From positions 124,001 to 188,000 of the forward strand of contig CAJFCJ010000030.1 of assembly GCA_904063045.1 (NCBI GenBank): a stretch of DNA of 64,000 nucleotides. Direction: 5' to 3'. A model generated the notes under the pieces. That model was given only the letters and a program-made list of their open reading frames with translations, searched no databases and was not told where the DNA came from. This stretch comes from Dimorphilus gyrociliatus (taxonomy: Eukaryota; Annelida; Polychaeta; Dinophilidae). Each line of letters opens with the position of its first letter. Position 1 is the stretch's first letter. The translations under genes and the position numbers were made by a program. Below are positions 47,172 to 57,800 of the stretch, piece by piece.

Positions 47172-48359
47172 ATGGCTCTAAGAAAATGGAGAAACTTCCT
47201 ATCCTCTTATGTATTAAGACGAAATAATAATGATAAATTAGACCATCGCATAGTTAAGGAATCAAACTCCAAAGAGAAAAGGGAAAAGAATTTATCAGAT
47301 TTCGTCAATGAAGGTGATAGCCGTTGAAACTTTAATATAGAACTTTTATATTTTCTCATTTCCTATGTAAAACAGAAAGAGAACCTTTAATAGAAGGAAA
47401 ATTTCATTTACATAATTCTTCGAATATAGATTTGGAGGTAAAACCGTAATTTCTGTAAAAGATTATAATTAATTACAAATTGATTATGGTAATTTACATA
47501 GGACTGTTACAATACAAAAGGACAGATGAAGGGTCGGATTGTTATTGTTAGTAATACTCATTTTGAAAAGAAGGAAATATTAAGGGATCGTACAGGAAGC
47601 CATTGGGATTGTCGTAATATAAGTGAAATTTTCACAACTTTAGGTTATGATGTGGAAATTTGGAATAATTGTACAAAGCCTGTAATTGTTTTCTATATAT
47701 GAAAAGAGAAATAGGAATAAAATACAGTTAATTACAGGAATTTGAGCAGAAATTAAGGAAAGAAATCAACTCGACGACTCACGAGATTGCTAATTCATTC
47801 TTCTTCGTTGTACTATCTCATGGGGATGAGAATGGCTTTTACTTAAAGGATGGAAATCCAAATAATAATAGATCTTCCGGTTTTTATGAATTTTCGCAGA
47901 TTGAAAGAAAATTTAGCAATGAAAATTGTGTAGGATTAAGTGGAAAACCTAAAATTTTCATCTATCAAGCCTGCCAAGGAAGTAGGGATAGAATCTATCT
48001 AAACTATTTTCCAGCTAATTATTTAATTATAGTCTTTTATTTTCAACTTGACAGATAGAAAGGTGAGCTGTAGCGAAGATCAGAGAGATGAAATTGACTT
48101 TTTTCACCATCCAGAATCAGATATATTAGTTGCATTTTCTACTGTTAAAGGATACGTTTCGTGGAGAAGTCCTACCCATGGTTCTTATTTTATTAGGACT
48201 TTGCTAATAGCTATCAAATATTACGCACAAACTGAATGTTTATTAACAATTTTATCAAGAACGCAAAGGTATATCGCATCAAGAACATTTAACAACTTAT
48301 ATTTGCAACAACCACTTATCAGCTGCAAGTTAAAGAAGAAATTCTACTTTTTATCGTAA
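47172..48359 (+). CDS. Caspase, short prodomain
   Basis: Cysteine protease of programmed cell death that cleaves after Asp. Five exons: 47172-47313, 47376-47437, 47502-47681, 47738-47981, 48055-48359; 310 residues, close to effector caspases. The prodomain (about 85 residues) is basic and has no death-fold similarity that I can see. The large subunit has GRIVIVSNTHF, an Arg-binding position in LRDRTGSHWD, the catalytic His156 in VVLSHGDENG, and Cys207 in QACQG (QACRG in most caspases). The small subunit has DILVAFSTVKGYVSWRSPT with the P1-Asp-binding Arg, then GSYFIRTLL, and ends KKFYFLS, aligning with the usual KELYF end. The linker between subunits is short (NRKVSCSEDQRDEID), offering few Asp cleavage sites. 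All key residues are present, so it should be active. A CARD-only gene follows on the same strand. Confidence 0.92.
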
Positions 48360-48670
48360 ATAATAGTTCTCTTCGTATTTCACTTTTACACCGATATGCT
48401 GTTAAGTGATAGCAATACAAATTGTATTGATAAATGATTTAATCATTTACCTAAGCATGGTTGCATGGTTATATATATATATAACGTATTTTCATTATTT
48501 TCATTGGCTAATAGGATGTGGTCGCTTGTTAGAAATTAGCTCATTGGCTAAAAAACTTAGCAGACGACGCAATTCCATTTTTTTGATTGATTGCTTGAGG
48601 TATAACTTTATTTTCGATTAATGAATATGCTGGATTTTATAATACTCGCTATAATATCGCAGGGGAAAGA
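48360..48670 (+). promoter_or_regulatory. Spacer with duplicated TCATTGGCTA decamer
   Basis: A 311-bp gap between the caspase stop and the CARD start. The decamer TCATTGGCTA occurs twice, at 48501-48510 and 48541-48550, exactly 40 bp apart; each contains an inverted CCAAT (ATTGG). A poly-pyrimidine/AG acceptor-like ATATCGCAG lies at 48654-48662, so a short 5' non-coding exon with an intron is possible. This looks like an independent promoter for the CARD gene rather than readthrough from the caspase. Confidence 0.45.
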
Positions 48671-49046
48671 ATGGAGATTAATGAAAAATCTGTGATAACT
48701 GGTAATCTTGTGTACTTAATGCAGAATCTAGATGCGGATATATTATTACTCGCAACTTGCCAAGAGAAACTAATTTTAAATGAACATGATGTTGAAGAAA
48801 TAAGGGTATGACGATTACATTTATTTCAAAGCTTTATCTAATTGACAAAAATTTGAATTTTAGAATTGTTCAACTACGTTAGAAAGAAATAAACTGTTTT
48901 TGGACAAGATTCAAAGAAGACCTGTTTTTGAACGCTTTTTACAAGTATTAAGGATCGTGCAGAAAGGTTTCATTGCTGAGAAATTACAAAATTACATGAA
49001 CGAACATCAGTTAGATGGACATTTTCAAAATGTAGATGGAAATTAA
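48671..49046 (+). CDS. CARD-only protein
   Basis: Two exons, 48671-48805 and 48864-49046, joined in phase 0 across a 58-bp intron; 105 residues. The sequence fits a CARD death-fold by its helix pattern: LVYLMQNLDADILLLATCQ, then LNEHDVEEIR (the 'L..ed.eeI' turn common in CARDs), NKLFLDKIQRR, then PVFERFLQVLRIV (the 'af..fl..L' helix) and AEKLQNYM. CARDs mediate homotypic binding in apoptosis and innate immunity, for example caspase recruitment to APAF1 or RIG-I-like signalling. No other domain is attached, so it could act as a decoy or adaptor. The neighbouring caspase has no CARD of its own. The start ATG is the first in the exon; an upstream exon is possible. The call rests on pattern recognition, not an alignment. 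Confidence 0.68.
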
Positions 49047-50714
49047 TTGAAGACGAATACAACATTTCAAGTACTATTACCGTAACAATTAGTATTAAAG
49101 TATGATTTTTACCTACAGCTCATTATACTTTATGTTTCTGACAAAAACGTATCGGTAATAAATTGACTTTAATTTAACGTGAGAAAAAGGAATGCTTTTA
49201 ATAGATCTCTTTGAAATAGTAAATGAATGAAGATAGAAAAAACAAACTTCTCATGACACTTTTAAATTAAAAATACAAAATAGAGTATTGCATATTAGAA
49301 AAATAGAATTTAATGATCAATCGTACAATAAGGGTTGTTTTCTTCGGTGTTAGCTAGTTTATTCTATTTGGATAAACATAAAAGAGAGACTGGCTGTATC
49401 AACTTGGAAAACAACTATCCAAGAAGATTCCTTGTAAAGAAGGATATAAGAAAAAAATCGTGCAAAATAGGCAATTTATAACGAGCTGTCCACCAATATA
49501 ATTGAAATAATTTATATTAATAACTTAAAAATGATACAAAAAATACTCTTTCATGTTGGCTAATGACTCAGCTTTCGGACACAAGTAATAACTTCTTGAT
49601 ATAACAAAATACGTTAAAGAACGGGAGAAGAATAAACTGAGGAATAGTCGAGAAAGGGGTCAAGCAAATGTATTTTCTAGAAGAATCAATATTGATGAAA
49701 GGATGCATACCTTTTATTATCATACATCACATGTATCCTATTTATATGTATTTCAAATAAGAAGGAGACAAGAATATAATATAAATTTTCAAACAATCTT
49801 CTCCCTCTTTTTCTAGATTTTCCATAACACACACTTTTATAAAGATATTCAATTTTACTGAACAGCAATTGAATAAGAGACATGAATTTTCTCATGATGA
49901 TTTATGCTTTCTTTACCACTATATCTATATTTTGTTAAATATGTATAAGAGAAATATATTTCAGAGTGTTTTGAGATTTATTTTTTCCCTTTGCAAAATG
50001 TCAATATACCACTCTCACATTTCTTATGCTCTATTGAGAAGAGGAAGTACAATTAAGACTAATGAAGAACTAGCTTCTACACCATACATGAGAAACAAAA
50101 ATCATCTATAACTTAAACGACAATTCAGAGAAAACATAATTTCTGTTTTCTTTTTGATCCATTTAATTACTTCAGAAAGAATTGGAAGAGTGACTGATTT
50201 TGTCTTTTAGGAAAAGGAGAAAACTTCAAAGGAATAAGAACTTGGGAAAAATCTAAGCAATAAACTACCTGGATGGTTAATATTAAAAATTATATATATA
50301 TATATACTGTATATATATATATATTGTATATATCTATGATTACGTAGGATAATTCTGTATGTTTTATAAATACAAAATGATTTTTAGCACATAAAAGGTT
50401 TGTTAAATATATGAAGTTTTCTTTCTTATGGATGTATATTTTGTATAAATAATTTGTCTTGTATATATAATATATATATATATATATATCACATATTATG
50501 TATTTATGTGACAGTTGTTCCAAGTTCAATGACCTTCTATGTTATATTTAAATTACACATCTCTAATTATAAAGTAATTTTAGCTCATCTTCCTCTTTCA
50601 AATCTGTTATTTTATCTAAACAACATATATATTTAAGTTTATTGAAAAAGCACACAAAAACACATAATACATAAGTAGTGCCATTTTACTTGAGTTAAAA
50701 GTCTCTGTTTTATT
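49047..50714. other. Intergenic with TA-rich palindromes
   Basis: No gene supported. A long TA tract at 50291-50330 is interrupted by CTG and TTG (TATACTGTATA at its centre), and a second TA run lies near 50467-50487. Confidence 0.5.
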
Positions 50715-51113
50715 CTAATCTTTGGATGGATTGTTACTAATTCTTTCAGCAATCTTTTGTTTAAACTCTTTAACTGACCCCTCATTAAGAATATCATCGT
50801 CAACTACTATATCTGCAACGTCTATGACCAATTGAGCAATTTCCGTCTGTAAATGATCAGCTTCCGGTTTCTTTTCGCTCTTAAATTTATCTATGGTTAT
50901 TAGCTTTGAGATAAGAAGAGTTAAAAATGAAACAAATAAATTGTGCTCTTCTTTTAAAGAGTCCAAAACTTGGTCCAATTCTTCTTCATCAAAGACTGAA
51001 GTTGAGCTAAAAGTTGACGATGAATCAGAATTACAGCTTACTTCATTCCTCTCTTCCAATTTTCCTTCCGATTTTTCATCGATTGAAGAACATTCACCAA
51101 ATTTTGCCGCCAT
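50715..51113 (-). CDS. Small acidic protein, unknown function
   Basis: Single exon of 132 residues, ATG at 51113. The N-terminal third is Ser/Glu-rich and disordered (SCNSDSSSTFSSTSVFDEEE). The rest is helical, with LDQVLDSLKEEHNLFVSFL, LISKLITIDKF and a strongly acidic helix AQLVIDVADIVVDDD, and ends ERISNNPSKD. There is no signal peptide; one stretch (LFVSFLTLLISKLI) is hydrophobic but short for a membrane span. I recognise no family. The start sits in a good context (GCCGCCATTTTGG read on the other strand, i.e. AAAATGGCGGC), and three tandem AACGT words lie about 80-90 bp upstream, consistent with a promoter. Confidence 0.62.
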   Translation of the reverse strand: MAAKFGECSSIDEKSEGKLEERNEVSCNSDSSSTFSSTSVFDEEELDQVLDSLKEEHNLFVSFLTLLISKLITIDKFKSEKKPEADHLQTEIAQLVIDVADIVVDDDILNEGSVKEFKQKIAERISNNPSKD

Positions 51114-51685
51114 TCTTCGTCAACAGAGAATGAATTTTTTCGTTATTTTTAAACACAAAATAAAACGTTTATAAAAAAATAAAGAATTACAACGTAACGT
51201 AACGTCAATATATATATATATATATATATACATATCTTTTGTTTTTGTTTATATGAATTTATCATTTGTATATTTGTTTTGTTTACATTCAATTGTTTTT
51301 TAAAATATCTGACTAATGACTCTATAATACATATGGAAAAATTGTTTCAAAATAGTCCACATCAATCGTCATATTCTTAAGAACTAATTCCAATTTTCAT
51401 TTAATTTTTTCCTGAAAAGATCATTTTATGATTTTTAAATTTTTGTCGTCATCCATATTTATTTTTTTGTTTTAATTAAGTTAATTAATATGTTTTTTGT
51501 TTATTTGTCTGTTTTTAAAATGTCTATTTATTATATTATTATTTACTATTCTTTATTTTGTTTGTTTTGTTTGTTTTTAATGCTAAAAGAAGTTAAGAAG
51601 TTTGGAAGTTTTTTTTTGCTTTATTTTTGGATTTTTGTCTTGTTTTTTTTGTTTTTTTTTAACTTTTATAAGTAGAAAAGTAACA
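51114..51685. other. Intergenic, T-rich
   Basis: Holds the presumed promoter of the acidic-protein gene (AACGTAACGTAACGTC at 51191-51206), a TA run at 51210-51231 and T-rich DNA. The T-rich part would be 3' flank of the GPCR on the minus strand. Confidence 0.45.
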
Positions 51686-54600
51686 TTACATAAGAGTATT
51701 GCCAGTTGTTGTAAGGCTGTGCTTTTTACATCTTTCAACCGAATCAAAAGGTACTCTAGCCTTCCTGCGAAATCTGTTGAAACAGAACATCCCGAAAAGT
51801 TCTTCTCGAAATCTTGCTCCGCAAACGGTGTAGAGTAGAAGATTAACACTATGATTAATTTGAAAAAGTAAAGATGCAATCTTCTCAAATAATAGGCCAA
51901 CTCCCCTGTCTTTCAATAGTTCATTTAAATCCAAGATCATCCAAATAAAATAGGGAAAAGTAGTTAGAAAATACGTTATTGAAATAGCCAGCAAAATATT
52001 TGTCACGTGTCTATATTTGTAAGAAGGAGCGTAATTCAGAAAGACTTTTTTTGTTTTATTCTGTATACCATTTGCTCTAACCCTTTAGATGTATACATAT
52101 TTCTAAGGTATGACAAACATTACCTGAAAGCTTAAAGAGTAAATTTGTATAATATATTATAAAACCTAACTAAGTATTGTGATAATTGAAAAGATCCTAA
52201 ACGCCTATATACAGTATATATACTGTATTTATATATGTGACTTTTTTACGCAAATACTCAAAATTTGGAAAGATTCATTAATTTTTTTCCCTCTTTTCAA
52301 TCTATGTTTCCAATTGTTGAAAAAGAAAAATATTATATTGATTAACTTAGGAAATTGCCAAGTTCTATATTATTGTACTGTATTTAGTCAATAATATTGT
52401 CTTTGTAATTGCTAAAGGATTATCAACTAGAGAGTTTTGTTTAATAAAAACTGTTATTTATACTAATAATAACTTTCTTCTTTAAGTGGTAAGGTAAAAA
52501 AGAAAAAAGGGAAAGTATAAAGGAAAAAATTTAGATAAGTGGGCAAAGGTATTATACTTGATAATTCTTTTATAGCTATAGTATATACAGTATTTATATG
52601 TATATAGTACATATTCTCTTGAAATTGAGTAGTGAAAACGATATAAAGGTAAGAAAATAGAAGTCAAATACCGAGAATTTTGTATATGTACTTAGTATAA
52701 GTTTTCACATAAAATCTTGTATAAAAAATATCTATTATTTACCTCAACTTTCTTAATGTTCTGTATTTTAGCTTATATGAATTTACTAAAGTGATGATAG
52801 CTGAAATGGTTTAGAATTAAATATAGCTTTTACTAGGTTGGTTGAAGCCGTTCTTTGCTTTATTCTCTCTACCCTTACGCTTTCAATTCTTTCCTTTTCT
52901 TATTTACTTAAACCCGAGATGGAACAGGAGCAAAACAATACGCCGTATATCTTAATTAGGCAAGAAAAATTTCTTCATTAGCAAGTAACTACAGAATGTT
53001 AATATGTCAAGTTGAGGTATATAAAATGAAAGAAACACTTTGTTTTTTTTTATATATAGAAGGTATCATGCTATGCTTTATATTATAGCAGCATAGATTC
53101 CGACATGTCTGTCAGTTCAATATAATAGATCTATAAAAAGGAAAAAAGGGGAATCTTTAGAAATAGCTAAATTGCTTGGAACTGGAAATGTTAATGACAA
53201 AACACAAATACAATAGAAAATTGATTAGCTAAGATAGAAAGAATGAATGAATAAGAAATCAATTACTACTTGTTAATATACACTATACAGTTTAATAGTA
53301 TAGAATATTGAAAAAAAATTTGATGTATAAATAGTCAAGGAACGAGACGTTTCGATGATCAAGTGATCAATTATAGTTAAAAACAATAACGATAATTGAC
53401 AGTTTATAAAGAAAAAACCTGTGAAATCACTCTCCAAAATGTAGAATATTTTGTATAACTATCTTAATTATATTAATAATTTCTCCTATCTTATATAATA
53501 ATTAGTTAGATTAATGAAAGAATTTTAACATTCTTATAATAAGACAGGGTAAACTATGATCAGACTATTGTATTTTATTTATCGACATTCACGCATTCAA
53601 AGATAATATATATTGTTCTTTACTAACCATGCAATCTTTGTATGAATTAAAGAAATTTTCTAGTTAATTATTTTATTAGATAGGCCTTAATCACCTGTGT
53701 CAAAGCGAAGAGGATTTTTTAATATCTCCGCTGGAGAATGTCTGGTTTACTCGCTCACTTTCGTAGATAATTAAATTCTTTAAGAAATGTGAGCCAGAGT
53801 AAGCTTTAAATTTAATTCGTTAGGCTACTTAGATATTTTTGATGAGAGAAACTTAGAATTTTTAATATTTTCGCTTATTCGCTTGATAACTTACAGATTT
53901 GCAATTTAGGAATCGTATATTATTCTTTTTTAACATTTTGACCTAAACCTCGTATGTTTTCACTTCCGTTTCCTAGTTTTAAACCATACCCGTTTATTAC
54001 ATTTTGCAATCTAATAAAAATGTACAATAGAACCCTGAGTCAGCTGTTGTGAGTTTATTTACTAAATAAAAATATCTTTCTGAATCACGTTCCTTGCTTG
54101 AGACTCTTTCAAGCTAGTACTCTTCACTTGCATTTTCCTACCCCTGAGCATACTCTGTCTTTCTTTCATACCAAGCACAACCACAGAATTTTTTTCCTTC
54201 CAATTTTTTCTTGATGTGCTTGGATAACAACCCAGTGATTTTATAATAATACTATGACCAATTAGCAGGAAAATATAGCAGAAAATATATAAGGATATAT
54301 GTAAATAGACTAGCCAATCAAGGACGCCTTCTGTTGTGCACTCTCTGTCCGTTATTTTGATGTGTACAACAGTAGGAGTAACGTATACGATGGTGAATAA
54401 TGCCATAGTCAATAAACTAACAAAAACAGCTTTCTTAGAAGTAAATAATTGTAGCGATAATGGTTTATAAACAATCCACACTCTTTCCGCAGTAACAACA
54501 CAAATTAATACCTCTGAGCTGGGGATGCTAAAATCGGCGAGGATATGTGCTGCGTAACATTTGAAAGGTGTGAATGTAGCATCGTAAGTATGTATAGCTT

Positions 54601-54808
54601 TCGACAGCAGACAAAAGAAATCGCATATAGCTATAAATGCCAAATATACATTAGCTGATAGATGACGGTGAGATTTTCGACAAAGCACTAGGAATGCAAT
54701 TACGTTAAATATCATTCCAACAATTTGTACAACAGCGCTGATATAATTTTCTACAATCGTCGCCCCTCGTAAAGTGGCATTCGATCCGGGATAAGAATAG
54801 TTTTCCAT
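51686..54808 (-). CDS. Peptide-type GPCR, two exons with a long intron
   Basis: Rhodopsin-like receptor read in two pieces. The 5' exon (ATG at 54808, coding to about 54088-54105) gives TM1-TM5 and loop 3. It has glycosylation sites NYS and NAT near the start, TM1 ending in NVIAFLVLC, TM2 with LAFIAICDFF, a TM3 end reading TAERVWIVYKPL (a DRY variant ERV), and CTTEG in extracellular loop 2. The 3' exon (51686-52010, acceptor ATATAG) gives TM6-TM7: HVTNILLAISITYFLTTFPY, then NHSVNLLLYTVCGARFREEL with an NPxxY variant NLLLY and helix 8. The halves are complementary and on the same strand, which supports one gene. The pattern resembles FMRFamide- or myosuppressin-type peptide receptors. The exact donor is uncertain: a phase-2 donor is needed, and A-GA|GTCTCA at 54105 fits but is weak. 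A small middle exon may exist in the about 2.1-kb intron. Confidence 0.72.
52209..52228. repeat. Perfect 20-bp palindrome
   Basis: ATACAGTATATATACTGTAT is its own reverse complement. It consists of two facing copies of the ACAGTATA/TATACTGT element that recurs across the window, inside the presumed GPCR intron. Confidence 0.9.
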
Positions 54809-57800
54809 CTTTTGAAAGGTATTCTGAAAATGTTTGACATTGAATAAACTAGGAAAATATAGTATACGATATTGGATCTTTAAAATGTCAAAAAGTTAAC
54901 CTTTAATAATAATAAAATTATTTAAGATGCCACTTTTAACTTTTTCATTGTTTTATTAAATAGACAGTAGGGTAAAAGGGGTCGAGAAAAAATAAGGACA
55001 TGATATTTTTATATACAATATTCATTGTTTAGCTCTTTATCTTTGCTAAAATCAATATTTCCTCCTTCTTACTGTCTATCTCTGTCACTCTGTATGTACT
55101 TTCCATCTAAGAATTATAATTTTAAGGAATAGCTTAAAGATTCTATTTATTAACTTTAGATCAAACTCTATAAGGAGAAATATGAAGTTGACAGCCATTT
55201 AATATCTTCATGAAACACAAATACTCTGTACTTTTACACAAGTAAAATAAAATGCTAGGAAAAAGGATCCTGTTTATCCTCGACATGTTTTCAGAAGTTA
55301 AATTTTTCTCAACTTAGTTAATTATACAATAAGTATAAGCTTAATAGAAACGTTTAGAATTTCCCGGGGATATGTTTACAGTTTCGCAGGCTCTAAAGAA
55401 AAAAGGAAGGAGAGAGACACCGAATGGGGTATAAGTAAAAGGCAGAGAGGAGAGAGAGAGAGAAAGAGAGGGAAGCAACAAGGAAGGAGTGCTAAATGAT
55501 ACTGCATAAAAGGCTTTTATAAAGGCTCATAGCTAATATCTATTAGTACTTTTAGAACAATTACCTTAATAAAAATTCAGGAATTAGAATCTGTATTAGT
55601 AACTGCTTCTTTTATCTCTTTTTGCATATGTTTTTGAAAAAAATAATAGGTGGTGGGAATAGACAAAGGTAGAACAGAGAGAGATAGATAGAGAGAGAGG
55701 TGGGTGGAGAAGCAATTTAAATAAATTTAGAGTACACAAGAGATTAAAGAAATATCATAATTTAAAATAAAAATACAGTGGAAATATACAAAAATAGTTA
55801 ACAAAACCATTTTTATTCAACGAAGATACGAAGATAAGCTAAAATTTCTCAAATGCTTTAACTATAACTATAAATTCTTTAAATATATTCAATTTTTAAC
55901 TTATATTAGTGCAAAATATGACAGAAAAAAACAAGAAAGAAAGACTTATTCGCATATGGTATAGTATTTTTTATCTATAGAATATTTTTTTTTGGCCAAT
56001 AGGCCTATTATAAACAAAAAAACATTCTCTAATTCTATAAGTTTTTACGGGTTTTATTCAATTAATAGTATTAGGTGGAAGAAATAAAATAGCAGTAAAA
56101 GAAATATATACCTACTAAATTTCTAATATCTTCATAGTTGACAAGAAAGAAAAGGAAGAATTTATAAAGAAACTAACCTGTTAGAACTTATGAAAATTTC
56201 CTCTGTAAAATTTTGGAAAGGATCACCTCAAGAAGATAAAGAGCAGCAGGTAGAAGGGGAATGGAGTTAAAATATAATTTTCTTAACAATATTTAATAAG
56301 CAAATCTCGATAAAGTAGATATTATTATTTTAAAGATGAGAAAGTAAGAGTATTATTTTCTCTTTGTTGTTAATTTATCTGTAATTCTCTCTTATTTGAA
56401 TAACTGGCAACGGAGATAGAAGCAAACTTTGCACTGTCTATGCCATACTATACTGTGGAGTAAATACATTCCATGTGACGTCAGTCTGCTGCTTGTCGTA
56501 ATTCGTAAACATAATTTATGAGAGCAAATGCGCTATCTTAGTTTTAGATCTTTCTTTTGAAAAGGGAAAAAAGTAATAGAATGAGAATTTAAATAAGAGT
56601 AGAAGAAACGAGGAGAATAATTTCAGACGCAAAAATTGACTTCTAAAATTAGAAACTTGAAAGAAAGTTAAAACTATTAGAAGATAAGCAACTAAGAAAT
56701 CTTTTGACAGTTACATTACATCTAAAAATTCTATTAAACCTTAAGAAACTATCTTCGAAAAGCCAATATACTGAAAACAACTGGAATCAATTTTCAAGCA
56801 ATATATTTCTTTCTAGCCATACTTAATCCCTTATTAGTATTCATTCAAGGAAAGAAAAAATACGCAATAATATTTTACTATAGAATGTTCTTATGTTAAA
56901 ACCTTACGCCTTTAACTACAACACGAAGGAATCTTATGAGAATGTAATACAATTTAACTTAACGATTAGAAATAGATATGATATTATTTTTAGGTAAAAG
57001 TTATCAACTATAGTATTCTATCTTTTTTCCTTGACTACAAACGAAATCGACTGCTTTGTTTGCCTTTTCTTGTTTTCTTTTGATGTAAACAGAAACAAAG
57101 TTATTATAAAACCAAACAGAGTGATATTATTATAACTGTGTTTGAAAATCTACACGTTAATTCGGAAGAAGATATTATCTTCTATGAGTATTTAAAAGTG
57201 TTATGGCATACATACAGTACATTTACAATACAGCATACGTACTTATAAATATATTAGTATATGCTGTATATATAAAGTATATGTTGCATGTGTATTATAG
57301 AGCAAATATATTCTTATTTCGTTCCTTATTTATTAAATATCATAGTCGATAAGATTAATTTTAAGTAGAAAGAAGGGAATCAATAAAAAAATGGTATCAA
57401 TAAAAGAATTAACAAAATAAACAGAATTAGTGTGTAAAAGAGAAGGGAAACACTTTTACAAGTTCAAATTATATTAATTATAACATTCGGGAATGTATAT
57501 AAATACATATACTACAGTATCTATATACAATATATATATATATTAGTATCTATATTTATACAGTATATAAAGCAAACTTTTCTATATTCTATTTTTAAGT
57601 ATAACTCAATTTTCTTGCTTTCCTCTTGTTAGCTTTGTTTGTATATATATTTAGAATTTCAATACCTCAATAATACTTTATTTTCTGTTTATAAAAATGG
57701 TAAATTTTTGATAATTGTATATTTCCTGTTATATAAAAAAGAGTCTTATACGAAAAAACTAATGTATTAAGACAATATAATTTTCATATATTGACAATAC

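Noticed and set aside
48360-49046. CARD exons as a C-terminal extension of the caspase
   Set aside because: The caspase frame ends with the normal small-subunit terminus (KKFYFLS then stop), and the CARD exon has its own ATG and a promoter-like spacer, so two genes are more likely.
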